Shown in pieces: positions 27,504 through 35,790 of a DNA stretch of 64,000 bases (the first letter of the stretch is position 1; each line of letters starts with the position of its first letter). The DNA comes from Shinella sp. (lineage in GTDB: Bacteria; Pseudomonadota; Alphaproteobacteria; Rhizobiales; Rhizobiaceae). The notes under the pieces are model-generated. The model had not been told where the DNA came from. It ran no database searches and worked only from the letters and a program-made list of their open reading frames with translations. Where the stretch lies: assembly GCA_003248775.1 (NCBI GenBank), contig QFQX01000004.1:104812-168811 (forward strand), in the 5' to 3' direction. Made by a program: the position numbers and the translations under genes.

Positions 27504-28559
27504 TTATTCGTGCCAGGCGGATGCCAGAACCCTCAGCCAGTTTTCCCGGCAGATTTTTTTCAAGTCTTCGTCAGCGTATCCGGCGGTTTTCAGGGCCGCA
27601 ACCAGTTTCTGATTGCCCGCCGCGTTGGCAATATCGGCTGGAACGGTCGCGCCATCAAAGTCGGAACCGAGCGCCACGCAGTCGATGCCCATGCGGTTCA
27701 CGAGATGGTCGATGTGACGAACCATGTCCGAAAGCGGCGTGTTGGCGTCGTCGCGCGCATCGTCTCGCAGCATGGTCACGGCATAGTTCAGGCCGACCAG
27801 ACCGCGGCTTTCCTTGATCGCGTCGAGCTGCTTGTCGGTCAGGTTGCGCGCCACCGGCGTCAGCGCATGGGCGTTAGAATGGCTGGCGATCAGCGGCTGG
27901 TCGCTGACCTTCGCCACGTCCCAGAAGCCCTTTTCGGTGATGTGGGCGAGATCGACCAGAATACCCATCCGATTGCAGGCCTTCACCAGTTCGAAACCGA
28001 GATCGGTCAGGCCCGGTCCGGTGTCGGGAGACATGGGGAAGGCAAACGGCACGCCATGGCCGAAAATGTTGTTGCGGCTCCAGACGGGTCCGAGCGAACG
28101 CAGGCCGGCGGCGTAGAAGGTTTCCAGCGCGTCGAGATCGCCATCGATCGCCTCGCAGCCTTCCATGTGCATGACGGCGGCAAAGATACCCTCGTCGATC
28201 GCCTTGCGGATATCCGCGGTGGTGCGGCAGAGCCGCCACGCGCCCGCCCGGTCGAGACGAAGCGCGATCGACGCCATGTCGAGCGCGATGTCGAGCGACG
28301 GCTGGCGCTGGAGAGGCTTCTCGAGCGGCGTCGAGTAATGCCCCTTTTCGTCAGGCTCCTTCAAGACGAAGTCACCGCCCGTCGAGGGAATGTAAATTGC
28401 GCAGAGGCCACCTGCCAGACCACCCGCCTTGGCACGGGGACCATCGATGTGTCCCTCGCTGGCGCCCTCGCGGAACTCGACGACGGGATCTATCCCGCCC
28501 GCCCGGCTCCGCCAAAGCCTCAGCAAGACGTCGTTATGTCCGTCGAACACCAGTTCCAT
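27504..28559 (-). CDS. Membrane dipeptidase (peptidase family M19, renal-dipeptidase type)
   Basis: 351-residue zinc peptidase that cleaves dipeptides, often those with a D-residue at the C-terminal position. The HxD zinc motif is in the N-terminal stretch LVFDGHNDVLLRLW, the bridging Glu is in VMHMEGCEAIDGDLDAL, later His ligands are in LVDLAHITEKGFWDV and IASHSNAHAL, and the end has GSDFDGATVPADI. There is no signal peptide, so it acts in the cytoplasm. It lies 50 bases upstream of the peptide-binding protein and is probably the first gene of that operon, so imported dipeptides would be cut on arrival. Confidence 0.93.
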   Translation of the reverse strand: MELVFDGHNDVLLRLWRSRAGGIDPVVEFREGASEGHIDGPRAKAGGLAGGLCAIYIPSTGGDFVLKEPDEKGHYSTPLEKPLQRQPSLDIALDMASIALRLDRAGAWRLCRTTADIRKAIDEGIFAAVMHMEGCEAIDGDLDALETFYAAGLRSLGPVWSRNNIFGHGVPFAFPMSPDTGPGLTDLGFELVKACNRMGILVDLAHITEKGFWDVAKVSDQPLIASHSNAHALTPVARNLTDKQLDAIKESRGLVGLNYAVTMLRDDARDDANTPLSDMVRHIDHLVNRMGIDCVALGSDFDGATVPADIANAAGNQKLVAALKTAGYADEDLKKICRENWLRVLASAWHE

Positions 28560-28772
28560 GAGAAAGCACCTGCAATTACAAAAACTTGACGATCCCGATC
28601 ACCTCTGGACGACCACACCGGTAAAAGCCTGCGGTGGAACATCGGCGATCTGATATATTAATGGGTGGACCAAATTCTCACCTTGTTCAAGTGCAAAAAG
28701 AGATTGCGAACAAACACGCGAGAACACACCCGCATCCCACTACAGGAACAAGGGCCGACCAGTCCGCCCGCA

Positions 28773-30212
28773 TCATCCAAGCGGCGGCCGCCTCTGCAGC
28801 CAGTCGGTCGCCCGCTCATAGGCCTGAGCGAAATCCAGAACAGCGGCATCGGCACGCGGCCGGCCGACGATCTGGATACCCGCCGGCAAGCCCCCCGCCC
28901 CGAAACCGGCCGGCATGGCCGCAACCGGCAGACCCGCCATGCTCGGGCCGATCACGACCTCCATCCACCGATGATAGGTATCCATCTTCCGCCCGGCGAT
29001 TTCCCTCGGCCACGGAATATCGGCATCGAAAGGAAACACCTGCGCCGCCGGCAGGATCAGGAAATCATGGCGTTCGAACAGCTTGAGCACCGCCTGCAGC
29101 CAGGCAGTCCTGACCGCCGAAGCCTCATAGACATCCTCGGCCGTCACCTTCAGGCCGGCGCGGATCTCGAACAGGATTTCCGGCTTCAGCAACGCCCGTT
29201 CCGCCGGGTTTTCGTAATGACCGCGCAGCGATCCGGCAGTCAGCCAGCCGCGCAGCGTGGTCCACGCCCACCACAGACGGTCCATATCGAAATCCGGCAG
29301 CACCTCGTTCACCCGACAGCCCATGCGCTCGAAAACCGAAAGCGAGGCCCGGCCGAGTTCGAGTACGCCGGGTTCGAACGGCAGGTAGCCACCGAAATCG
29401 CCAAGCCAGCCGACACTCAGCCCGCCCGGATTGAAATCCTCCCGTAGGCGCACCGGCTCCTCGGGAAGCGACAGCGGATCACGGGCATCGAAACCGGACT
29501 GGATGTTCAGGAGTGCGGCGACATCGGCGACGTTGCGGGCCATAGGCCCGAGAACCGCCAACTGGTTCATGTAGACGTCCTTGCCCGGCAGACCCGGAAT
29601 GCGCCCGAAACTCGGCCTGAACCCGACAACGTTGTTGAACGCCGCGGGATTGCGCAACGACCCCATCATGTCGCTGCCATCCGCCACCGGCACGAGCCGT
29701 GCGGCAAGTGCCGCCCCTGCCCCGCCGCTCGATCCGCCGGCGCTCATTGATGTGTCATAGGGATTACGCGTCACGCCAAAGACCGGGTTGTAGGAATGCG
29801 ACCCGAAGCCCCATTCCGGCGTATTGGTCTTGCCGATGACGATCGCCCCGGCGCGCTTGATCCGCTCCACCTGGATATCATCGAAATCCGGTACGAAATT
29901 CTTGTAGATCGGCGAACCGTAGGTGCAGCTTACCCCCTTCGCCTCGCTCAGATCCTTGACGGCGAACGGCACCCCGTGGAGCCACCCTCGCGACCGTCCT
30001 GCCTCAAGCTCTCTATCGCGCTCCCGTGCCTCGGCCAGAAGGTCGGCAATCCCGCGCAGACTGACGATGGCGTTGATTTTAGGATTAAGCCGCTGAATGC
30101 GGTCTAGGGACCGCTCCATCACCTGTTCGCAGGTGATCCGCTTCTGGTGAATGGCCCGGGAAAGTGAGAGGGCATCAAGGTCTGCAGGATCAATCACATC
30201 ATCATTCCGCAC
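28773..30212 (-). CDS. Amidase (amidase signature family)
   Basis: 479-residue cytoplasmic amide hydrolase. The Ser-cisSer-Lys triad is visible: Lys86 (FAVKDLSEAKG), cis-Ser161 in the glycine/serine run (SAGGSSGGAGAALAARL) and nucleophile Ser185 (DMMGSLRNPAAFN), with the usual 24-residue spacing between the two serines. The start is GTG at 30212. Relatives include NylA-type cyclic-dimer hydrolases and glutamyl-amide or aryl-amide hydrolases; the substrate cannot be read. It is divergent from the polyamine-type ABC operon with an operator-like dyad between them, so it may be part of the same pathway. Confidence 0.92.
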   Translation of the reverse strand: MRNDDVIDPADLDALSLSRAIHQKRITCEQVMERSLDRIQRLNPKINAIVSLRGIADLLAEARERDRELEAGRSRGWLHGVPFAVKDLSEAKGVSCTYGSPIYKNFVPDFDDIQVERIKRAGAIVIGKTNTPEWGFGSHSYNPVFGVTRNPYDTSMSAGGSSGGAGAALAARLVPVADGSDMMGSLRNPAAFNNVVGFRPSFGRIPGLPGKDVYMNQLAVLGPMARNVADVAALLNIQSGFDARDPLSLPEEPVRLREDFNPGGLSVGWLGDFGGYLPFEPGVLELGRASLSVFERMGCRVNEVLPDFDMDRLWWAWTTLRGWLTAGSLRGHYENPAERALLKPEILFEIRAGLKVTAEDVYEASAVRTAWLQAVLKLFERHDFLILPAAQVFPFDADIPWPREIAGRKMDTYHRWMEVVIGPSMAGLPVAAMPAGFGAGGLPAGIQIVGRPRADAAVLDFAQAYERATDWLQRRPPLG

Positions 30213-30618
30213 TGAAACATGCCATTATCAGAGGCGCTTCCAAGGCGTCCGTCAAGGATAGACCTTCGCAATAAAAGTCGACCAGCAGAGCACACAAAAA
30301 TATCCGAACGGCCTGAAATAAAAATGGTCACACGACCAATTTTGAGGCAACATGCCGAAATCCTGTCCTTGCACGACAGGTTCGCCGATACCGGAACGAA
30401 GGGAGCGTTCCGCCGGCGGCAGAGGAGGAAAATGCGAGACTTCGGGCAATTTTGCCCGGAAAACGCGGGCAAGGGGGAGGTTTTCAGGCACACTTCAGGG
30501 CGTGGCACGCTTATTGCGTCGAAGACTGAGGCTGACGAGCGCGGGATCACGATCTTGCCGCCCGTCGAGGGAAGTGAAACAGTGCCGGAAAATTCCACTT
30601 AAAAACCGGGGATATTTC
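30213..30618. other. 406-base divergent intergenic region with an operator-like dyad
   Basis: No gene is visible. The clearest element is the dyad TGGTC-ACAC-GACCA at 30325-30338, in an AT-rich stretch. This spacing and sequence resemble operators of FadR-type GntR regulators; no such regulator is encoded nearby. A second dyad CCTGTC-N7-GACAGG lies at about 30363-30381. Confidence 0.5.
30325..30338. promoter_or_regulatory. TGGTC-N4-GACCA dyad, possible GntR/FadR-type operator
   Basis: Perfect 5+4+5 inverted repeat located 113 bases from the amidase start and 281 bases from the ABC operon start. The symmetry and TGGTnnnnnnACCA pattern suggest a GntR-family site; this is an inference from pattern only. 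Confidence 0.4.
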
Positions 30619-31719
30619 TTGAGTTCGACATCGAAAAAAGCCGCGATCGAAATCCGCGGAGTAAGCCGGGTCTACGGCGCCGGAAACGCACAGGTTACCG
30701 CCCTTGGCGGCATCTTTCTGGATATTCAGGAAAACGAATTCTTCACATTGCTCGGCCCCTCGGGCTGCGGCAAGACAACGCTTCTGCGGCTGATCGCCGG
30801 CTTCGATTTTCCGACATCCGGCGAGATCCTGTTGCACGGCCAGGACATCGCGCCGTTGCCGCCCTTCAAGCGCCCGGTCAACACCGTGTTCCAGAACTAT
30901 GCGCTCTTTCCTCATATGACGGTTGCCGAGAACATCGGCTTCGGCCTGCAGATGCTCGGCAAGCCCAAGGCCGAGATCAAGGCCCGCGTCGAAGAGATGC
31001 TGGAACTGGTGCATATGACCGCGATGCGCGATCGCCAGGTCAGCCAGATTTCCGGCGGCCAGCAGCAGCGTGTGGCGCTCGCTCGCGCGCTTGCTCCGAA
31101 GCCGAAGGTGCTGCTGCTCGACGAGCCGCTTTCGGCGCTCGACTACAAGCTGCGCAAGGAAATGCAGGTCGAACTGAAGCGCGTGCAGGCCGAAACCGGC
31201 ATCACCTTCATCTTCGTCACCCATGACCAGGAAGAAGCGCTGACCATGTCCGACCGCATCGCGGTCATGTCGGCGGGCTCCGTCCGTCAGGTTGGCAATC
31301 CCTGGGAGATTTACGACCACCCGGCCGAGCGCTTCGTCGCCAACTTCATCGGAGAAACGAATTTTCTCGAAGTCGAGGTCGTTTCCGTCGAAGGCGACAG
31401 CGCGAAAGTTCGTCTGCGCTCCGGCAAGGAGATCCCGGCAACCTTCCCCGAGCAGACAACGCCGAGCGGCAAGGTTACGATCGTCATTCGTCCGGAACAT
31501 GCGGCGCTGTCCGAACCGACCGACGACGCACCGCTCTCCGGCACCGTCGAAAGCATTGTCTATCTCGGCACCGACACAAACATAGGCGTCCGGCTCGATG
31601 GCGGCACACTGTTTAACGTGCGCCAGCAGAATAGCCGCAGCGGTCCCTGCGGCTATAGCGAAGGCCAGACTGTCGGCATCAAGCTCAGCGACGATGTCGC
31701 CCAGATCCTGAAGGATTGA
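30619..31719 (+). CDS. ABC transporter ATP-binding protein, PotA-like (spermidine/putrescine type)
   Basis: 366 residues beginning with a TTG codon at 30619, five bases after a GGGGAT ribosome site; earlier ATGs in frame give a non-homologous N-terminus. Walker A GPSGCGKTT, signature ISGGQQQRVALARAL, Walker B VLLLDEPLSALD and switch FVTHDQEEALTMSDRIAVM are present, then a C-terminal TOBE domain from about residue 280 (IVIRPEHAAL, VESIVYLGTDTNIGV). The set of ATPase, two permeases and binding protein matches polyamine or related amine importers. Confidence 0.93.
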   Translation: MSSTSKKAAIEIRGVSRVYGAGNAQVTALGGIFLDIQENEFFTLLGPSGCGKTTLLRLIAGFDFPTSGEILLHGQDIAPLPPFKRPVNTVFQNYALFPHMTVAENIGFGLQMLGKPKAEIKARVEEMLELVHMTAMRDRQVSQISGGQQQRVALARALAPKPKVLLLDEPLSALDYKLRKEMQVELKRVQAETGITFIFVTHDQEEALTMSDRIAVMSAGSVRQVGNPWEIYDHPAERFVANFIGETNFLEVEVVSVEGDSAKVRLRSGKEIPATFPEQTTPSGKVTIVIRPEHAALSEPTDDAPLSGTVESIVYLGTDTNIGVRLDGGTLFNVRQQNSRSGPCGYSEGQTVGIKLSDDVAQILKD

Positions 31720-31721
31720 CC

Positions 31722-32645
31722 ATGAGCGGCGCACAGAAAGCCGCTCTCGCGGCCCAGAAACAAGAAATCCGCAACCGCTGGCTGCTCAGCGCGCCGGCCC
31801 TGCTCATCATCCTCATCGGGGCGGCCGGCCCGCTGCTCGTCATGCTTCTCTATTCCTTCATGGCGAAGGGCGACTATGGCGATGTGAAGTTCGGCCAGTT
31901 TTCCTCGGAAGGCTGGATCTCGGTCTTCTTCCAGCGCGATATGTTCGACGACACGCTGGGGCTGGCAAGCGCCCACATGTCGATCATCTGGCGTTCGATC
32001 AAGCTATCGGCCTACACGACCATCTTGACACTTCTGCTCGGCTTCCCGACGGCCTATTTCATCGCCACGCGGCCGACGCACACCCGCGAAATCTGGGTGT
32101 TCCTCGTCACGATCCCGTTCTGGACCAACCTGCTCATCCGCACCTTCGCCATGCAGCAGATCATCCGCAACGAAGGCCTGCTGAACAACACCCTCATCTG
32201 GCTCGGCGTGATCGATAGCCCGCTGCAGATCATATACACCGATACGGCCAACCTTCTCGGCATGACCTATGTCTACCTGCCGCTGATGGTGCTGCCGCTC
32301 TACGCCTCGATCGAGAAGCTGGATTTCCGTCTCGTCGAGGCGGGCTACGATCTCTATGCGAACCGCTTCCAGGTCCTGAGACGGATCATCATTCCGCTGG
32401 TAAAGCCGGGCCTTATCGCCGGCTCCATCCTCGTGTTCATCCCCTCGCTCGGCGCCTATGTCATTCCCCGCGTGCTCGGCGGCGGCAAGAACATGATGCT
32501 CGGCAACCTGATCGAGATGCAGTTCGGATCCGGCCGCAACTGGCCGCTCGGCGCAGCGATGTCGATCACCCTCATGGCTTTCGTGATGATCGCCCTGATC
32601 TTCTATGTGCGGAACGCCTCGCGCTCGGGAGCCGGTCATGCTTAA
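31722..32645 (+). CDS. ABC transporter permease, PotB-like
   Basis: 307 residues, about six helices. Typical features are the N-terminal helix NRWLLSAPALLIILIGAAGPLLVMLLYSFM, the stretch TIPFWTNLLIRTFAMQQIIRNEGLLNN and the EAA loop EAGYDLYANRFQVLRRIIIPLVKPG. I chose ATG 31722, two bases after the ATPase stop, with AAGGA as ribosome site inside the previous gene's end. It overlaps the next permease by eight bases. Confidence 0.94.
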   Translation: MSGAQKAALAAQKQEIRNRWLLSAPALLIILIGAAGPLLVMLLYSFMAKGDYGDVKFGQFSSEGWISVFFQRDMFDDTLGLASAHMSIIWRSIKLSAYTTILTLLLGFPTAYFIATRPTHTREIWVFLVTIPFWTNLLIRTFAMQQIIRNEGLLNNTLIWLGVIDSPLQIIYTDTANLLGMTYVYLPLMVLPLYASIEKLDFRLVEAGYDLYANRFQVLRRIIIPLVKPGLIAGSILVFIPSLGAYVIPRVLGGGKNMMLGNLIEMQFGSGRNWPLGAAMSITLMAFVMIALIFYVRNASRSGAGHA

Positions 32646-33441
32646 GCCTCGCTTCAACACCCGCACTCAACCCGGCTTCGTTTTCATCGCGCTGTTCACC
32701 TTCTTCGCGCTCTATCTGCCGATCGGCGCGCTGGTGGCCTATTCTTTCAACGCGGCTGAATCGCTTTCCCGATGGGATGGCTTCTCTTTCCGCTGGTTCG
32801 TATCCGCGTGGGAAAACAATGCCGTGCAGGATGCCGCGATCCGCTCCATGATCATCGCGATCTGGGCTGCCGTCCTCTCCACGATAGCCGCGACAATGGC
32901 CGCCCTGGCGACCACCCGCACACAGCCTTATCGCGGTCTGACCTTCAAATATGCGGTCATCAACCAGCCGCTGATGGTGCCGGAAATCGTCACGGCCGTT
33001 GCGCTCCTGATCGTGTTCTCGCGTATCAAGGTCTGGACCGGCTATTCGGGCCTCGGCTATCTCATCCTCGCGCACACCGCGTTCTGCATTCCCTTCGCCT
33101 ACCTGCCGATCCGGGCGCGGCTGGAAAGCATGGACCTGACGCTGGAGCGCGCGGCAGCCGACCTCTACGCCACGCCGTGGATGACGTTCCGCCGCGTGAC
33201 GTTGCCGCTGCTGCGTCCCGCGATCATCGCCGGCTTCATGCTCGCCTTCGTCATCTCGCTCGATGACGTGGTCATCACCGAATTCGTCAAGTCCGGCGGA
33301 CAGGACACCTTGCCGACCTACATGCTCGGCCAGCTCCGCCGCGAGACGACGCCCGAAATCAACGCGATCGCGACGGTGTTCCTGGCCCTGTCGACCGTGC
33401 TGGTAATGATCTTCTTCTTCATCAACAAACGTAAGCAATGA
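32638..33441 (+). CDS. ABC transporter permease, PotC-like
   Basis: 267 residues. The N-terminus (GFVFIALFTFFALYLPIGALVAYSFNAAES) and the motif LIVFSRIKVWTGYSGLGYLILAHTAFCIPFAY are typical of PotC. The EAA loop is ERAAADLYATPWMTFRRVTLPLLRPA, followed by FVISLDDVVITEFVKSGGQDTLPTYM. ATG 32638 overlaps the PotB stop by eight bases, so the pair is translationally coupled. Confidence 0.94.
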   Translation: MLKPRFNTRTQPGFVFIALFTFFALYLPIGALVAYSFNAAESLSRWDGFSFRWFVSAWENNAVQDAAIRSMIIAIWAAVLSTIAATMAALATTRTQPYRGLTFKYAVINQPLMVPEIVTAVALLIVFSRIKVWTGYSGLGYLILAHTAFCIPFAYLPIRARLESMDLTLERAAADLYATPWMTFRRVTLPLLRPAIIAGFMLAFVISLDDVVITEFVKSGGQDTLPTYMLGQLRRETTPEINAIATVFLALSTVLVMIFFFINKRKQ

Positions 33442-33477
33442 TCATCTCGACATCCAAAACAAGTGAGAGGAACTGAA

Positions 33478-34515
33478 ATGAAACGGATGATGACGACAAC
33501 CGCGACCGCGGTGATTGCAATGCTTGCCTGCGCCGGCGCCGCTTCGGCCGCAGGCGAACTCAACATCTACAACTGGGGTGACTACACCAACCCCGAGCTG
33601 ATCAAGAAGTTCGAGCAGAAGTACGACGTCAAGGTGACCGTCACCGACTACGACTCGAACGACACCGCACTCGCAAAGGTCCGCGCCGGCGGCCACGGCT
33701 TCGACATCGTCGTCCCCTCGGCAAACTACGTGCCGATCTGGATCAAGGAAGGTCTCATCGCGGAAGCCCGTCCCGACCAGATGGAGAACTTCAAGAACGT
33801 CGACGAGCGCTGGGTTGACGTGAAGTGGGATCCGGGTCGTCACTACACGGTTCCGTGGCAGTGGGGCTTTACCGGCATCGGCGTGAACACCTCCGTCTAC
33901 AAGGGCGACCTCAACACCTCCGCCATTTTCCTCGATCCGCCGGCAGAGCTGGTCGGCAAGCTGAACGTCGCCCCTGAAATGAACGACGTGTTGTTCGCCA
34001 CCATCAAGTACTTCGGTGGCGAATGGTGCACCATGGACAAGGAAGTGCTCCGCAAGGTTCGCGACAAGCTGGTCGAAGCCAAGCCGAAGTGGCTGGCCAT
34101 GGACTACAGCGTGACCGAGAAGCTGCCGGCCGGCGACTATGCGGGCGTTTACTACTGGAACGGCGCGATCATGCGTTCGCGCGCCAAGAACCCCGATATC
34201 AAGATCGGCTACCCGAAGGAGGGCTTCCCCTATTTCATGGATAGCCTTGCGCTGCTGAAGGACGCCAAGAACCCGGAAAACGCCAAGCTGTTCATGAACT
34301 TCGTCATGGACCCGGAAAACGCCGCCCTGATCTCGGCCTTCGCCAAGTATGCGAACGGCATCAAGGGTTCGGACCAGTTCCTGCCGGCTGACATGAAGGA
34401 CGCTCCGGAACTGGTCATTCCGGCCGAGTTTGAAAAGTCCGGCGAATTCCTCCTGGCTTGCGAGCCGGAAGTACAGCAGTTTTACACCAAGATCTGGACC
34501 GAAGTTCAGAAGTAA
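33478..34515 (+). CDS. ABC transporter substrate-binding protein, PotD-like
   Basis: 345-residue periplasmic binding protein. The signal peptide covers about residues 1-25 (TTTATAVIAMLACAGAASA). The mature N-terminus GELNIYNWGDYTNPELIKKFEQKYDVKV is characteristic of PotD/PotF. A GAGAGGA ribosome site precedes ATG 33478. The neighbouring amide hydrolases suggest that the true solute may be an amine or amide rather than plain putrescine or spermidine; that is inferred only from context. Confidence 0.93.
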   Translation: MKRMMTTTATAVIAMLACAGAASAAGELNIYNWGDYTNPELIKKFEQKYDVKVTVTDYDSNDTALAKVRAGGHGFDIVVPSANYVPIWIKEGLIAEARPDQMENFKNVDERWVDVKWDPGRHYTVPWQWGFTGIGVNTSVYKGDLNTSAIFLDPPAELVGKLNVAPEMNDVLFATIKYFGGEWCTMDKEVLRKVRDKLVEAKPKWLAMDYSVTEKLPAGDYAGVYYWNGAIMRSRAKNPDIKIGYPKEGFPYFMDSLALLKDAKNPENAKLFMNFVMDPENAALISAFAKYANGIKGSDQFLPADMKDAPELVIPAEFEKSGEFLLACEPEVQQFYTKIWTEVQK

Positions 34516-34544
34516 GCCTGTCCATCTCGATACCTGCATCGAAG

Positions 34545-34568
34545 CGGGGGAGCCTTGTGGCTCTCCCG
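34545..34568 (+). terminator. Hairpin after the PotD-like gene
   Basis: Ten-base stem with one G-T pair (CGGGGGAGCC with GGCTCTCCCG, four-base loop) followed by TTT, between the binding-protein gene and the serine-hydrolase gene. It is probably a partial terminator or mRNA-stabilising hairpin inside the operon, as the next gene starts 18 bases later. Confidence 0.5.
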
Positions 34569-34586
34569 TTTCAGGGAACTGTTTCC

Positions 34587-35768
34587 ATGACCACCGAATT
34601 CAAGAGTGCCTATGGCTTCGAGCGCCGCGACGTGACGCTCGCCAACTGGCGCACAGCTCCTTTCAGCCATTGGAGCTTCCAGAACCTTCGCGAGATGGTG
34701 CCGACCGCCGAGATCCGCGCGACGGCCGAGCAGCCGGAAACGGCGCTTGAAAGCTCACCGCTGCTGGACGCACCTCTCGACACCGGCGTTGCCGATGCAA
34801 AAACGCCCCGCGCATTTCTCGATTACGCCCATACCGATGCCTTCGTGATGATGAAGGGCGGCACGATCATTGCCGAACACTACGCGCCGCATTGCCACGT
34901 CAATGCCCGCCATATCGTCTTTTCCATTTCGAAATCGCTGACCGCCCTCGTCTCCGGCATCCTCGAAGGGCAAGGCGCAATCGACCCCGACCGCCCGGTC
35001 ACCGACTATCTCCCCGATGCGAAGGGCTCCGTTTACGGCGACTGCAGCTTCCGCGACGTGCTGGACATGCGCGTCAGCCTCGATTTCGAGGAAGCCTATC
35101 TCGACAAGATGGGCGCTTTTGCCCGCTATCGCCGCGCGACGCTTTGGAACCCGGCTGAACCCGCCACGCCGAACGAGACCCTTCTGGAATTCCTGCTGAC
35201 GCTGAAGAAGGCCGACCGCGCCCATGGCGGACGCTTCTACTATGCCTCGCCCAATTCCGACCTGCTCGGCATCCTGATCGAGCGCGCCAGCGGTCGCCGC
35301 TATGTCGACCTGTTCTCCGACCTGTTGTGGAAGCCGCTCGGCACGAAAAACCATGCGCTGGTCAGCGTCGATGGCGCCGGCTCGGCACGTTCGGCCGGCG
35401 GCGTCTGCGTAACCGCCCGCGATCTCGCCCGTGTCGGGCAGATGCTGCTCGCTGGTGGCACGGCTGATGGCCGGCAGGTGGTGCCCGCAGCTTGGGTCGA
35501 GGACATGAAGACCGCCGGAGACCCGGAAGCATGGAAACAGTCCGGCCCGACCTTCCTGCCCAACGGCCGCTACCGCAGCAAGTGGTACCAGTCCGGCGAG
35601 GCCGACAGCGCCTTCTGCGCGATCGGCATCCACGGCCAGTGGCTCTATGTCGATCCCTCGACCGAAACCGTCATCGTCAAGCTCTCGTCGCAGCCCAATC
35701 CGCTGGACGACGAACTGAAGCACGACAACTTCGCCTTCTTCCGCGCCATGTGCCGTGCAGCGGCCTGA
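34587..35768 (+). CDS. Serine hydrolase of the beta-lactamase fold, 6-aminohexanoate-dimer hydrolase (NylB)-like
   Basis: 393-residue cytoplasmic protein of the beta-lactamase/class C superfamily. The nucleophile motif SxxK is Ser113-Ile-Ser-Lys116 (IVFSISKSLTALVSG). The tyrosine element is Tyr218-Tyr219 in RFYYASPNSDLLGILIER, a stretch typical of NylB-type proteins. The third motif lies in AIGIHGQWLYVDPSTE. There is no signal peptide, so it is not a secreted beta-lactamase. It should hydrolyse an amide or ester brought in by the preceding transporter. ATG 34587 has CAGGGA about nine bases upstream. Confidence 0.88.
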   Translation: MTTEFKSAYGFERRDVTLANWRTAPFSHWSFQNLREMVPTAEIRATAEQPETALESSPLLDAPLDTGVADAKTPRAFLDYAHTDAFVMMKGGTIIAEHYAPHCHVNARHIVFSISKSLTALVSGILEGQGAIDPDRPVTDYLPDAKGSVYGDCSFRDVLDMRVSLDFEEAYLDKMGAFARYRRATLWNPAEPATPNETLLEFLLTLKKADRAHGGRFYYASPNSDLLGILIERASGRRYVDLFSDLLWKPLGTKNHALVSVDGAGSARSAGGVCVTARDLARVGQMLLAGGTADGRQVVPAAWVEDMKTAGDPEAWKQSGPTFLPNGRYRSKWYQSGEADSAFCAIGIHGQWLYVDPSTETVIVKLSSQPNPLDDELKHDNFAFFRAMCRAAA

Positions 35769-35790
35769 AGCATCAATCTGGATAAATGAC

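Noticed and set aside
24619..27612. A 997-codon open frame on the plus strand
   Set aside because: It lies opposite the dipeptide ABC permease and binding-protein genes, which have clear family motifs. Its translation is rich in Arg, His, Gly and Asp without any domain; it is an antisense shadow of GC-rich codons.
30352..30618. N-terminal extension of the PotA-like ATPase from an ATG at 30352
   Set aside because: The extra 89 residues have no similarity to ABC ATPases, and a GGGGAT site precedes the TTG at 30619, where homology begins.
34587..35768. A beta-lactamase resistance gene
   Set aside because: The fold motifs SxxK and Tyr are present, but there is no signal peptide and the YASPNSDLLG pattern and operon context point to a cytoplasmic NylB-type hydrolase.
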